Source: an uncultured Thalassotalea sp. (GTDB lineage: Bacteria > Pseudomonadota > Gammaproteobacteria > Enterobacterales > Alteromonadaceae). Taken from it: a stretch of DNA of 64,000 nt. How positions within the stretch are numbered: the stretch's first letter is position 1; each line of letters opens with the position of its first letter. The notes under the pieces were generated by a model. It saw only the letters and a program-made list of their open reading frames with translations. It did no database searches and was not told the origin of the DNA. The position numbers were made by a program, and so were the translations under genes. Shown here piece by piece: positions 10,793 through 23,265 of the stretch. The stretch is taken from the NCBI GenBank assembly GCA_947492575.1, contig CANLNK010000005.1, positions 1-64,000 of the forward strand, read 5' to 3'.

Positions 10793-11361
10793 AGTTAGTG
10801 TTTGCATTATTGTCAGCCGTCGTATTCATTTCTGCACCGTTTGTGGTTAATGCACAATCATCGATACAACAAGAATTACTAACATGTAAAGCGGAAGCAG
10901 ATAGCTTGAAACGCTTAGTTTGTTATGACAACGTAGCCAAGAAAATAATGCCTGAGGTTCTTGAAGCTCAAGCGAAAGCAGTAATACCTGCACAGCCTAA
11001 GAGCATTGCTCAACCAAAGCAGGCCGTAGCGGTTGCTCCAACGGTAGTCGAAAGCGCTCCAAAGGCTGCAGCAATGCCAACATCTCCTTCAAAAGCTGAA
11101 GATACCTTCGGCAATGAATATAAGCCAGGTAGAGAAGAAAGGTTAGAAGAAGTTAAGCTTGAAATTGCAGAAGCGAAGCTTAATTCATCGAAGAAGTGGC
11201 GTGTTACATTTACCAATGGACAGCGTTGGCAAGCTCAAGAGGCAAAAAGCAATGTTCGCTTTAAAGCTGGTGACATTGTTATTATAAAACGCGGCGCGTG
11301 GAGTGCGTTTTATATGAAAAAAGAAGGCTCTAACCGTAAAGTGAGAGTAAAACGTTTATAG
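10789..11361 (+). CDS. Small exported protein of unknown function, coupled to tatC
   Basis: The 190 residues have a clear signal peptide ([20 protein letters not shown], cleavage before QSS). Next comes a [18 protein letters not shown] motif with two cysteines, an Ala/Pro/Lys-rich low-complexity linker (about 65-105) and a conserved-looking C-terminal block. That block ([40 protein letters not shown]) looks like a small all-beta domain. The start overlaps the tatC stop by four bases, so it is probably co-expressed with the Tat genes. The signal peptide lacks an RR motif, so it is a Sec rather than Tat substrate. The function is unknown. Confidence 0.8.
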   Translation: MKLVFALLSAVVFISAPFVVNAQSSIQQELLTCKAEADSLKRLVCYDNVAKKIMPEVLEAQAKAVIPAQPKSIAQPKQAVAVAPTVVESAPKAAAMPTSPSKAEDTFGNEYKPGREERLEEVKLEIAEAKLNSSKKWRVTFTNGQRWQAQEAKSNVRFKAGDIVIIKRGAWSAFYMKKEGSNRKVRVKRL

Positions 11362-11372
11362 TCGAAATTCCT

Positions 11373-12148
11373 ATGATAGACATTGGAGTTAACCTAACCA
11401 GCAATCGATTTGACGTTGATCGTCAAGAAGTAGTAGACGCTGCAATAGCGGCAGGTGTATCTAAAATGCTGATTACAGGCACAAGTGTTGAGGAAAGTCG
11501 TCAGGCATTAGCTATTGCTCAACAAATACCAACCGCGTTAGCTTCAACTGCTGGCATTCATCCGCATTATGCTGATGGCGCAAGCGACGATTTCGTGGAA
11601 CAACTGACAGCACTTGCAGCAGCACCTGAGGTAAAAGCCATTGGCGAATGTGGCCTGGATTTCAATCGCAATTTTTCCACTCCTGAAAATCAAGTTAGTG
11701 TCTTTAAGGCGCAGATTTCATTGGCTGAAAAGCTGCAGAAGCCGCTATTTCTGCATCAACGCGATGCTTTTAATATATGGTTCGAGTGCTTGGCCCCAGT
11801 TATTGGCAAGGTTCCCGCGATGATATCGCATTGCTTTACTGGCAATATTAATGAAATGCAGCAATGTGTTGATGCCGGTATGTATATTGGTGTTACCGGC
11901 TGGGTATGTGATGAGCGTCGTGGTGCCGATCTACAAGCCGCAGTTAGAGAGTTGCCGTTAGAGCGACTGATGATTGAGACTGATGCTCCATATTTAACAC
12001 CGCGCACCATTCGTCCAAGGCCGAAGAGCAGCCGAAACGAACCTAAATACTTGTCGTATGTTGCTGAAAAAATTGCTGAACTTAAGTCAGTCTCGTTTGA
12101 AGAAGTTGTGGCTCACGCGACTGCAAATAGTGAAAGAGTATTTGCCTT

Positions 12149-12152
<4 letters not shown>
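11373..12152 (+). CDS. tatD: TatD-family metal-dependent DNase
   Basis: TIM-barrel hydrolase of 259 residues, related to E. coli TatD, a 3'-5' exonuclease linked to oxidative DNA repair and not needed for Tat transport. Metal ligands are visible in GIHPHYAD, GECGLDFNR, LHQRDAF, SHCFTG and ETDAPYL. The canonical N-terminal HxH is replaced by IDIGVNLTS, as in TatD proper. It lies 11 bases after the small exported protein and overlaps the next start. Confidence 0.94.
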
Positions 12153-15008
<2,856 letters not shown>

Positions 15009-15028
15009 AGCAAGTCTGCTTTGATAGT

Positions 15029-15054
15029 AACCATCAGCTTAACAGCTGATGGTT
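15029..15054. terminator. Hairpin between convergent hemB and gppA
   Basis: A perfect 11-bp stem AACCATCAGCT/AGCTGATGGTT with loop TAAC overlaps the gppA stop and lies 20 bases after hemB. Neither side has a T run, so it is not a classical intrinsic terminator. It could stabilise the 3' ends of both transcripts. Confidence 0.5.
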
Positions 15055-16541
15055 AACGATAAGCCTAATGTCGCAAGATGGCTATTCTCTTGTAGTAACT
15101 CGTCGGCAATCAGTGGGTGCTTGGCTATCCAGGTTTCAGGCAGGCAAAGTTTAATAGTTTCATTATCCGCACTAAGCTCGTACTCGGGAAGCGCTTCATC
15201 TTGGCGGCGTCGACATAGAATAACCGCTAGTCTCAACAAAGATAATAATTTAGCAGATGTTGCAAAGTCAGTAATCGAGACGTGTGACAGTGAATCAGCA
15301 GAAATGTCTCCGCGGTACTGTCTCACTAGCAACATAATTAATTGTCTTTCACTTTGATCAAAGCCCGGCAAATCGGTATGTTCGATAATGTAACTGCCGT
15401 GTATTTGATGGTACTTATACGAAAGCAGTAAACCTATTTCGTGCAGCTTACAGGCACTAAAGAGCAAACTGCGCAATTGCTTATGGTCAATTTGCCATTG
15501 TGTGGCAAGTTCATCAAATAGATGTAGCGCTTGCTGAGTCACGCGATTAGCATGAGCTTCATCGATATGGAAACGCTCAATAAGAGAATCGATGGTGCGA
15601 GCACGAATATTCACTTTTCTCATGTCTGGCAACATCTCATAAAGCAAGCCTTCGCGCAGTGCGCCGCTAGACAGCTGTAGCTCGTCGATTTCAAAGCTCT
15701 CAAATAATGCGATTAAAATCGCTAAACCACTAGCAAGTACAACTTTACGTTCGCTGGTCAATCCACCAATGGCAATATCTTCGATGGTACCAGCATCAAT
15801 GAGTAGCGCCTTAATTTCGTAAAGGAAATCTAATGTGACAATACTCGGGCGTTTGCGGTTCATGAGTATTTCCGCTAGCGCCTGCATAGTGCCGGAGCCA
15901 CCCAATACATTCTGCCAGCCAAAGTCGATGTAATTGGCGAGGTAAGGTAATAGGTTTGATTTTGCGTGATTGATAGCTAGGTCAAAGTGCTTTTCGCTGA
16001 GCTTTCCATCTTTGAAGAACTGCTCATTAAAAGTAACGCAGCCCATATTCAGGCTAATAGCGTGGTGAATAGTAAAGTTTTCACCTGAGACTATTTCAGT
16101 GCTTGCGCCACCGATATCAAGCACTAAGCGTTTGGCGCAGCAATCGCTGGTATGTGCAACACCTAAATAAATACCCTCTGCTTCTTGAACACCAGATAAC
16201 AATTTCACTTCGGTGCCGAGAATAGTTTCTGCTGTTGTTAGGAACTCAGCCGAGTTTTCTGCAATTCTCAGCGTGGCTGTAGCAACGATACGAATGTTCT
16301 CTGGGGCAATATCTTGCAGGCGCTCTGCGAAAAAGCGCAAACATTCATAACCACGAGACATCGCGTCATTTGAAAGGACATTATTGCTATCAAGCCCGGA
16401 GGCGAGTCGTACTTTACGTTTCACTTTGTCAACGGTTTGGACACCGTCGGCAACCAAGCGGGTAATCAGCATATGAAAGCTGTTTGAACCCAGATCGATG
16501 ACTGCGTATAGCGGACTGGCTTGGTTGCTATTGGTGGACAT
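15039..16541 (-). CDS. gppA: Ppx/GppA phosphatase family protein (guanosine pentaphosphatase/exopolyphosphatase)
   Basis: Predicted to hydrolyse pppGpp to ppGpp and/or polyphosphate. The 500 residues comprise an ASKHA-fold half (VIDLGSNSFHMLI, VATATLRIAENS, LVLDIGGASTE, GGSGTMQALAE) and a C-terminal HD-like helical half. I chose the ATG at 16541, four bases past the rhlB stop. The frame continues to 16589 inside rhlB. Its position next to rhlB, trxA and rho matches E. coli gppA, which favours that name over ppx. Confidence 0.9.
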   Translation of the reverse strand: MSTNSNQASPLYAVIDLGSNSFHMLITRLVADGVQTVDKVKRKVRLASGLDSNNVLSNDAMSRGYECLRFFAERLQDIAPENIRIVATATLRIAENSAEFLTTAETILGTEVKLLSGVQEAEGIYLGVAHTSDCCAKRLVLDIGGASTEIVSGENFTIHHAISLNMGCVTFNEQFFKDGKLSEKHFDLAINHAKSNLLPYLANYIDFGWQNVLGGSGTMQALAEILMNRKRPSIVTLDFLYEIKALLIDAGTIEDIAIGGLTSERKVVLASGLAILIALFESFEIDELQLSSGALREGLLYEMLPDMRKVNIRARTIDSLIERFHIDEAHANRVTQQALHLFDELATQWQIDHKQLRSLLFSACKLHEIGLLLSYKYHQIHGSYIIEHTDLPGFDQSERQLIMLLVRQYRGDISADSLSHVSITDFATSAKLLSLLRLAVILCRRRQDEALPEYELSADNETIKLCLPETWIAKHPLIADELLQENSHLATLGLSLTISC

Positions 16542-16545
16542 TGAC

Positions 16546-17796
16546 TTAGTTTCTGTGATTCTTCGTACGACTTCTATTTTGTCCGCCATTATGCGGCTTA
16601 TGACGGCGATGGCGAGGTTTAGGCTTAGGTAAATCGGTAAGCAAAGCGTCGTGATCGTACTTACTTACAGGTAGCGCATGTTCGATATAATTTTCGATGG
16701 CTGGTAAGTTGAATACGTACTCTTCACAAGCAAAACTGATGGCATGACCCGTTGCACCCGCACGACCTGTGCGACCAATACGATGAACGTAATCTTCAAA
16801 GTCGTCAGGTAAGTCGTAATTAAATACGTGTGTCACCGCTGGAATATGCAGACCACGTGCTGCGACGTCAGTAGCAACTAAAATGTCTAATTGACCTTTA
16901 GTAAATTGCTCTAGAATTTTTAGGCGTTTCTTTTGCGGTACATCGCCTGTGAGCAGGCCAACACGCACTTTATCGGCTTCCAAATGCGCATAGACGTTTT
17001 CACAGCTGTGCTTGGTATTGGCAAAAATGATGGCTTTTTCAGGCCACTCTTCTTCAATGAGCGTTTGTAGAAGACACATTTTATCTTCGTTAGATGGATA
17101 AAATAATTCTTCGGTGATACGCGTATTGGTCTTTTGTTCAGGCTCAATTTCAACACTCACGGGCTCATTCATGTGCTCGAATGCAAGCTCTTTTACGCGG
17201 AAAGATAGCGTTGCTGAAAACAGCATGTTTAATCTTTCGGCTGGTGTAGGCATTTTACGGAACATGTAGCGAATATCTTTAATAAAGCCTAAATCGAACA
17301 TTCGATCTGCTTCATCTAGCACGACGACTTCAATGTTACTGAGCTGATACACGCCCTGTTTGAAATAATCGATAAGACGACCACAGGTGCCGATCAAAAT
17401 GTCTACACCTTGTTCAAGTTCTTGCCGTTGAGATTCGTAACCCTCGCCCCCATATACAATACCAAGGCGCAAACCAGTACTTTCTGCCATAGCAATCGCA
17501 TCGCGATGAATTTGGATCGCTAGTTCTCTTGTCGGCGCCATGATAAGCGCACGTGGCTGGTTGTGGTCAGGTGCTGGTTTTTGCAATAAGTGGTGAAAAG
17601 TCGCCGATAGAAAGGCTATGGTTTTACCTTCACCTGTTTGAGCTTGACCTGCGATATCTTTACCTTGAATTAAAACGGGTAATGATTTTGCTTGAATAGA
17701 GGTACAAAATTGAAAGCCCATGGCTTCCAACCCGGTCACTACTTGCGGCGCAAGATTGAGGTCGGTGAATTTGGTTTCAGTTAAATGTGTTTTCAT
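16546..17796 (-). CDS. rhlB: ATP-dependent RNA helicase RhlB
   Basis: DEAD-box helicase of the RNA degradosome. The 416 residues carry the Q motif ([14 protein letters not shown]), AQTGEGKT (52-59), [26 protein letters not shown] and HRIGRTGR. A basic, Arg/His-rich C-terminal tail presumably binds RNA and RNase E. It is divergent from trxA, and gppA follows immediately. Confidence 0.96.
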   Translation of the reverse strand: MKTHLTETKFTDLNLAPQVVTGLEAMGFQFCTSIQAKSLPVLIQGKDIAGQAQTGEGKTIAFLSATFHHLLQKPAPDHNQPRALIMAPTRELAIQIHRDAIAMAESTGLRLGIVYGGEGYESQRQELEQGVDILIGTCGRLIDYFKQGVYQLSNIEVVVLDEADRMFDLGFIKDIRYMFRKMPTPAERLNMLFSATLSFRVKELAFEHMNEPVSVEIEPEQKTNTRITEELFYPSNEDKMCLLQTLIEEEWPEKAIIFANTKHSCENVYAHLEADKVRVGLLTGDVPQKKRLKILEQFTKGQLDILVATDVAARGLHIPAVTHVFNYDLPDDFEDYVHRIGRTGRAGATGHAISFACEEYVFNLPAIENYIEHALPVSKYDHDALLTDLPKPKPRHRRHKPHNGGQNRSRTKNHRN

Positions 17797-17896
17797 AACG
17801 CAAGCTTAACAGGTTATCGAGCGTTAAAACATGCTTGTTGCCAATGATTTAAAGAAAAGATTGAGTATTTGTTATCCAGTGGGAAATTTTGCACTT

Positions 17897-17905
17897 TGGT
17901 ATAAT
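17897..17905 (+). promoter_or_regulatory. Probable extended -10 promoter for trxA
   Basis: TGG directly precedes a perfect TATAAT (17900-17905), the extended -10 arrangement that can work with a weak -35. It lies about 95 bases before the trxA ATG, in the rhlB-trxA divergent gap. No good -35 is seen at the standard spacing. Confidence 0.5.
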
Positions 17906-17998
17906 AAAAAACTCTATTGAATTGTTCGCTTTAGCTGTGCAGGCAGGTATACTCTGTCTCATATGAAGCATGCAATGCATCTAAATACGGAGAAAGAA

Positions 17999-18325
17999 AT
18001 GAGCGATAAAATACTTCAGCTAACTGATGATAGCTTTGACGCTGACGTAATTAATGCGTCTGGTTTAGTGTTGGTAGACTTCTGGGCTGAGTGGTGTGGT
18101 CCATGTAAAATGATCGCGCCATTATTGGACGATATTGCTGAAGAATACGACGGTCAGGTTACAGTTGGTAAATTGAACATTGATCAAAATGCAGGTACTC
18201 CACCTAAGTACGGTATCCGCGGTATCCCAACGTTATTACTTTTCAAAGACGGTAACGTAGCAGATACAAAAGTTGGCGCATTGTCTAAAACTCAATTAAA
18301 AGAGTTCCTTGACGCTAACCTTTAA
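17999..18325 (+). CDS. trxA: Thioredoxin 1
   Basis: Cytoplasmic dithiol reductant of 108 residues with active site WCGPC (32-36) and the cis-proline loop [13 protein letters not shown] chose the ATG at 17999, with GGAG at 17989-17992. The frame extends 12 codons upstream, but those residues do not belong to the family. A strong terminator follows, so it is expressed separately from rho. Confidence 0.98.
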   Translation: MSDKILQLTDDSFDADVINASGLVLVDFWAEWCGPCKMIAPLLDDIAEEYDGQVTVGKLNIDQNAGTPPKYGIRGIPTLLLFKDGNVADTKVGALSKTQLKEFLDANL

Positions 18326-18330
18326 TCGAT

Positions 18331-18357
18331 AAAAACCCAGCAAATGCTGGGTTTTTT
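18331..18357 (+). terminator. Rho-independent terminator after trxA
   Basis: The stem AAAACCCAGC/GCTGGGTTTT with loop AAAT is followed by further T, five bases after the trxA stop. Confidence 0.93.
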
Positions 18358-18526
18358 GTTTTCTAAGTGATTAATCCTGCTAAAACCGCACCCTTACTTT
18401 ACCTTGTGATAATTTAATGCTAACTTTAGCGATGTAGTTATTACTTACCCAACAACCCTATTCCAAATTTCATACATTGCCAGCAGGCACATATAACAAA
18501 TTTAATAGTTTTTAAGAACGTCTACT

Positions 18527-19786
18527 ATGAATCTTACCGAACTTAAACAAAAGTCTATCAGTGAATTGGTCGCTCTTGCCGAATCAATGAAGTTAGACAA
18601 CTTAGCCCGTAACCGTAAACAAGATATTATTTTCGCTATCCTTAAAGCACATGCTAAAAGTGGCGAAGACATCTTCGGTAGCGGCGTATTAGAAATCCTT
18701 CAAGATGGCTTCGGTTTCTTGCGTTCTGCAGACTCTTCGTACCTTGCTGGTCCTGATGATATTTATGTATCACCTAGTCAAATCCGTCGTTTTAGTTTAC
18801 GTACCGGTGATACTATTCAGGGTAAAATTAGACCGCCAAAAGACGGTGAACGTTACTTTGCGTTATTAAAAGTTAATGAAGTTAACTTTGATAAGCCTGA
18901 AAACTCTCGCAACAAGATTTTATTTGAAAACTTAACGCCTGTTCATTGTAATTCACGCATGGTGATGGAGCGCGGTAATGGTTCAACTGAAGACATCACT
19001 GCACGTGTTCTTGATTTAGCTTCCCCTATTGGTAAAGGTCAGCGTGGTTTGATCGTTGCACCACCAAAAGCGGGTAAAACATTACTTCTACAAAACATTG
19101 CTCAAAGTATTGCGCATAACCACCCTGAGTGTGAGTTAATGGTCTTACTTATCGATGAGCGTCCAGAAGAAGTGACTGAAATGCAACGTCTTGTAAAAGG
19201 TGAAGTTGTTGCATCAACGTTCGATGAGCCAGCAAGCCGCCACGTACAAGTTGCTGAAATGGTGATTGAAAAAGCCAAGCGCTTAACTGAACACAAGAAA
19301 GACGTTGTTATCTTACTCGATTCAATTACGCGTTTAGCTCGTGCATATAACACGGTTATTCCTTCATCTGGTAAGATTCTAACCGGTGGTGTAGATGCTA
19401 ATGCATTACACCGTCCCAAGCGTTTCTTCGGTGCAGCACGTAACATCGAAGAAGGTGGTAGTTTAACGATTATCGCAACAGCACTTGTTGATACAGGCTC
19501 TAAGATGGACGAAGTTATCTACGAGGAATTCAAAGGTACCGGTAACATGGAATTACACCTTTCTCGTAAAATTGCTGAGAAACGTGTTTTCCCTGCAATC
19601 CACTTTAACCGCAGTGGTACACGTCGCGAAGAGCTTCTTACTAAGCAAGACGAACTTCAGAAGATGTGGATTCTTCGTAAAATCGTTCACGAAATGGGTG
19701 AAATCGACGCTATGGAATTCCTCATTGATAAGCTAGCAATGACGAAAACCAACGATGAATTCTTCGATTCGATGAAACGAAAATAA
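18527..19786 (+). CDS. rho: Transcription termination factor Rho
   Basis: Hexameric RNA-dependent ATPase that terminates transcription at unstructured C-rich RNA. The 419 residues match E. coli Rho in length. They carry an N-terminal helix bundle, a cold-shock-like RNA-binding domain (GFGFLRS), P-loop APPKAGKT, Walker [14 protein letters not shown], the Q-loop region and the R-loop [12 protein letters not shown]. The 200-base gap before it lacks an obvious ORF. It may contain the autoregulatory rho leader, but I see no decisive signal. Confidence 0.98.
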   Translation: MNLTELKQKSISELVALAESMKLDNLARNRKQDIIFAILKAHAKSGEDIFGSGVLEILQDGFGFLRSADSSYLAGPDDIYVSPSQIRRFSLRTGDTIQGKIRPPKDGERYFALLKVNEVNFDKPENSRNKILFENLTPVHCNSRMVMERGNGSTEDITARVLDLASPIGKGQRGLIVAPPKAGKTLLLQNIAQSIAHNHPECELMVLLIDERPEEVTEMQRLVKGEVVASTFDEPASRHVQVAEMVIEKAKRLTEHKKDVVILLDSITRLARAYNTVIPSSGKILTGGVDANALHRPKRFFGAARNIEEGGSLTIIATALVDTGSKMDEVIYEEFKGTGNMELHLSRKIAEKRVFPAIHFNRSGTRREELLTKQDELQKMWILRKIVHEMGEIDAMEFLIDKLAMTKTNDEFFDSMKRK

Positions 19787-19803
19787 GTTTAAAATCAAAT
19801 ATT

Positions 19804-19832
19804 AAAACGCTGGCTTAGGTCGGCGTTTTTTT
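19804..19832 (+). terminator. Rho-independent terminator after rho
   Basis: The stem AAAACGC/GCGTTTT encloses a 12-nt loop and continues into a T run, 17 bases past the rho stop. The long loop makes it weaker than the trxA terminator. Confidence 0.65.
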
Positions 19833-19896
19833 ATCGATAAGTAATCCCCTGCTCACATGGAGGCGTCAGGCAGCTATTTTTTTGCCGGAGGTATTC

Positions 19897-20661
19897 ATGG
19901 TCAGATGTAAGTTGTTGACACTGATATCACTTGTTTGGGCTAGTGTGCTCTCGCTAGTGCACGTTCAATCTCGTGCCGAATCGATAACCTTGAGAGTCGT
20001 TACCGAAGATTCTTATCCGCTTCAATATGTCCAAGACGGTCATTTGATTGGTCCTGCCTTAGATTTGGTCGAAAAAGTACTGGTTGAAGCTGATGTTGAT
20101 TATGAAGTGGAAGTTCTTCCATGGGCACGTGCTTATGCCACGGCTGAGATTACACCCAATGTTTTAATATTTTCAATAGCGCGTACCACCCAACGAGAGC
20201 CTCTGTTTCATTGGATTGGTTCGATCATGTCACTCGATTACCACTTCTACGGCTTAAAAGCTCAGTACCCAAAAGAAAAATACACGCTAGATGAATTACG
20301 CGATGCCCGTATTGGTACAATATTAGGCAGTGCAACATATCAGCACTTACTTGCAGAGAATTATGAAAACTTATATGCCGTTGCCAGCCCAAAGCTAAAT
20401 TTCGAAAAATTGCTGTCAAAGCGTATTGATATTTTCCCCGCTAATGAACTGAGCTTTGCTATTTCGTGTACCCAGTTTGTTCAAGATTGTGATCAGATTC
20501 GTTCGCTTTCATCTATCGGCGTTCCTGCAACAGAGCTCTATTTCGCGATGAGTAAGTCGAGTGACCCGGATTTAGTCAATAAGATTCAAGTGGCTTATCA
20601 TACACTGATCAAAGAACAAAGACTTGCTGACGAACTGTCTCAAATCGCCAATATTCATTAG
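19897..20661 (+). CDS. Solo periplasmic solute-binding protein, family 3
   Basis: The 254 residues show a signal peptide (LLTLISLVWASVLSLVHVQS) followed by an SBP_bac_3-type fold. Visible motifs are VTEDSYPLQYVQDG, GPALDLVEKVL, VLPWARAYATAE and the LGSATYQHLL hinge segment. No permease or ATPase lies nearby, so the ligand and partner are unknown. It may act as a sensor-type or orphan binding protein. I chose the ATG at 19897, with GGAGG at 19887-19891; an upstream TTG at 19882 would place the Shine-Dalgarno inside the gene. Confidence 0.85.
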   Translation: MVRCKLLTLISLVWASVLSLVHVQSRAESITLRVVTEDSYPLQYVQDGHLIGPALDLVEKVLVEADVDYEVEVLPWARAYATAEITPNVLIFSIARTTQREPLFHWIGSIMSLDYHFYGLKAQYPKEKYTLDELRDARIGTILGSATYQHLLAENYENLYAVASPKLNFEKLLSKRIDIFPANELSFAISCTQFVQDCDQIRSLSSIGVPATELYFAMSKSSDPDLVNKIQVAYHTLIKEQRLADELSQIANIH

Positions 20662-20773
20662 TTTTTTACGCTTAGCAACTGATCGATTATTTAATTCAAT
20701 AGGTATTATTTGCGTTAGCCCATCCATGCCGGTCAGGTTATAATATCGGCATCCTGTCTAGTCTTTAAAAAAT

Positions 20774-22258
20774 ATGAAATACAGTGATTTACGTGATTTT
20801 ATCACGCAGCTGGAAAAAATAGGCCAGCTCAAGCGTATCAAACAGCCGATTTCAACTGAATTGGTGATGACCGAGATCAGCGACAGAACCTTGCGTGCTG
20901 GTGGTCCTGCCTTGTTGTTTGAAAACCCAATCGGCTTTGATACCCCAGTACTTACCAATTTATTTGGCACACCAGAACGAGTTGCAATGGCAATGGGGCA
21001 AAATGACGTTGCCGCATTGCGCGATGTTGGCAAATTATTGGCAACGCTAAAAGAACCGGAGCCACCGAAAGGTATTAAAGATGCTTGGGACAAGCTTCCA
21101 TTGTTCAAGCAAGTGTTGAATATGCCAACTAAGCAGCTCAAGAAGGCTGCTTGTCAGGAAGTCGTTTTCTCAGGCGACGACGTTGATTTAACTAAGCTAC
21201 CGATTCAACAGTGTTGGCCAGGCGATGTCGCACCGCTGATTACTTGGGGTTTAACGGTGACACGTGGCCCTCATAAAGAAAGACAGAATTTAGGTATTTA
21301 TCGTCAACAGCTTTTAGGTAAAAACAAATTGATCATGCGCTGGCTATCGCATCGCGGTGGCGCAATTGATTTTCAAGAGTTTAAGAAAGCGTATCCTGGT
21401 GAAAAATACCCTGTATCAGTGGCGCTTGGCGCCGACCCAGCAACTATTTTGGGCGCGGTGACACCTGTACCTGATACATTATCTGAGTACGCATTTGCTG
21501 GTTTACTGCGTGGCAGCAAAACAGAAGTGGTTAAAAGTCTTAGTAACGACTTACAAGTACCTGCTTCTGCTGAAATCGTTCTTGAAGGTTATATTGATCC
21601 AGATGAAATGGCACCAGAGGGACCTTATGGTGACCACACTGGCTATTATAATGAAGTTGACGATTTCCCTGTTTTCACTGTGACGCATATCACGCAGCGT
21701 AAAGACCCTATCTATCACAGTACTTACACGGGGCGTCCGCCAGATGAGCCAGCGATTCTAGGTGTGGCACTAAACGAAGTGTTTGTGCCTATTTTGCAAA
21801 AGCAGTTTCCTGAAATTGTCGATTTCTACCTACCGCCGGAAGGTTGCTCGTATCGCCTCGCAGTGGTGACGATGAAGAAGCAATACCCAGGGCATGCTAA
21901 GCGTGTCATGATGGGGGTTTGGTCTTTCTTACGTCAGTTTATGTACACCAAGTTTGTGATTGTCTGTGATGATGATGTTAACGCTCGCGATTGGCAGGAT
22001 GTTATTTGGGCAATTACAACGCGTATGGATCCTAGCCGTGATACACTGTTGGTGGACAATACACCAATTGATTATTTAGACTTTGCGTCGCCAGTATCGG
22101 GTCTCGGCTCGAAAATGGGTATGGATGCAACGAACAAGTGGCCTGGTGAGACAGATCGTGAATGGGGTGAACCGATTGTGATGGACGACTCCGTAAAACA
22201 GCAAGTTGATGAAATGTGGCACAGTCTTGGGATTGATACGCCGTCAAATAAAGAGTAG
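20774..22258 (+). CDS. ubiD: 3-octaprenyl-4-hydroxybenzoate carboxy-lyase UbiD
   Basis: Prenylated-FMN-dependent decarboxylase of ubiquinone biosynthesis. The 494 residues match the E. coli length (497). Recognisable segments are [16 protein letters not shown], the metal/prFMN-binding [15 protein letters not shown], the catalytic E-R-E region ([15 protein letters not shown]) and [11 protein letters not shown]. The prFMN synthase gene ubiX is not in the window. fre follows eight bases later, as in E. coli. Confidence 0.97.
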   Translation: MKYSDLRDFITQLEKIGQLKRIKQPISTELVMTEISDRTLRAGGPALLFENPIGFDTPVLTNLFGTPERVAMAMGQNDVAALRDVGKLLATLKEPEPPKGIKDAWDKLPLFKQVLNMPTKQLKKAACQEVVFSGDDVDLTKLPIQQCWPGDVAPLITWGLTVTRGPHKERQNLGIYRQQLLGKNKLIMRWLSHRGGAIDFQEFKKAYPGEKYPVSVALGADPATILGAVTPVPDTLSEYAFAGLLRGSKTEVVKSLSNDLQVPASAEIVLEGYIDPDEMAPEGPYGDHTGYYNEVDDFPVFTVTHITQRKDPIYHSTYTGRPPDEPAILGVALNEVFVPILQKQFPEIVDFYLPPEGCSYRLAVVTMKKQYPGHAKRVMMGVWSFLRQFMYTKFVIVCDDDVNARDWQDVIWAITTRMDPSRDTLLVDNTPIDYLDFASPVSGLGSKMGMDATNKWPGETDREWGEPIVMDDSVKQQVDEMWHSLGIDTPSNKE

Positions 22259-22266
22259 TGAATTAA

Positions 22267-22962
22267 ATGAACACCATTGAATGTCAAGTTGAAGACATTA
22301 GTCAGTTAACGCCTTTCGTTTATAAAGTATTGCTTAAACCAAGTAAGCTTGTCAGCTTTAAACCTGGGCAGTACTTAAACCTTGTCATGGCAGAAGATGA
22401 CAAGCGTGCTTTTTCAATTGCGAGTGCGCCGCATCAAGCGTTAATCGAATTGCAAATTGGCGCGTTTGGTGAAGACAGCTATGCAATGCAGGCGATTGAA
22501 AAATTAAAAACCTCGCAAAGCGTGACTATTGAGTTACCTCTTGGCAATGCTTATCTACGCGAAGACAGTGCTCGCCCACTACTTTTATTGGCTGGCGGTA
22601 CGGGCTTCTCTTACATAAAATCAATGTTTGAGCACTTAGTTGAAGTGAAATCCGAACGCCCACTTATAGTTTACTGGGGCTTACGTAGCAGTGAAGCTTG
22701 CTATGAATTGGCAGAAACCAAAGCGATGATTGAGTCATTACCTCATGCGCAGTTTATTCCTGTGGTTGAAAATGCTGATGAAGATTGGCAAGGAAAGGTT
22801 GGTTTAGTTCATCAAGTTGCGATGAAAGACATTGTTAGCTTCGAACCATATGATATTTATCTTGCTGGCCGTTTTGACATGGTAGGTGCAGTACGTACTG
22901 ACTTTGTAGAACACGGCGCTGAAATCGGCCATATGTATGCGGATGCATTCGCTTTTATTTAG
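22267..22962 (+). CDS. fre: NAD(P)H-flavin reductase Fre
   Basis: Reduces free flavins with NAD(P)H and can supply reduced FMN to UbiX/UbiD chemistry or reduce ferric complexes. The 231 residues compare with 233 in E. coli. The FAD-binding-like RAFSIASAP and the NAD-binding LLLAGGTGFSYIKSM are visible. Its TAG stop (22960-22962) is made of one native T plus the first AG of the repeat element that begins at 22961, so the insertion defines the exact end of the protein. Confidence 0.96.
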   Translation: MNTIECQVEDISQLTPFVYKVLLKPSKLVSFKPGQYLNLVMAEDDKRAFSIASAPHQALIELQIGAFGEDSYAMQAIEKLKTSQSVTIELPLGNAYLREDSARPLLLLAGGTGFSYIKSMFEHLVEVKSERPLIVYWGLRSSEACYELAETKAMIESLPHAQFIPVVENADEDWQGKVGLVHQVAMKDIVSFEPYDIYLAGRFDMVGAVRTDFVEHGAEIGHMYADAFAFI

Positions 22963-23240
22963 GGCATGTTTATCTTTCGAGGTTGTTTTTGCAGCAATTT
23001 ATGATTGTTTTTATACAAGGCACAGCTTATGTGGTGTGGTTATTCCACATAAATAAGCGATAACGCAGTAGAAAGGCATCATAAATGCTGTCCTAAGTAT
23101 GTAGTAAAAGGGATTCGTTTAAATGCATTTTTCTCATTGTTACTTGCTCTGTGCGTAGAATAACTATGCGTATCACAAGTGCCGCGACAAAAATGCATTT
23201 AATTCGAACAAAATTTAACCCTGAAAGATCAACACGCCCT
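22961..23240 (-). mobile_element. 280-bp MITE-like palindromic element, copy 1
   Basis: Imperfect terminal inverted repeats, AGGGCATGTTTATCTTTCGA at the left and the complement of AGGGCGTGTTGATCTTTCAG at the right, bound a stretch with no ORF. Two internal inverted repeats are nested: GATTCGTTTAAATGCATTTTT against AAAAATGCATTTAATTCGAAC, and CAGCAATTTATGAT against ATCATAAATGCTG. It matches copy 2 at 29980 in opposite orientation, with roughly 92% identity by eye. A TA on each side fits a TA target duplication. It fills almost all of the 303-base gap between fre and the next gene. Confidence 0.85.
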
Positions 23241-23265
23241 AGTTAAAGTCACCAGAGTAGCGGAG

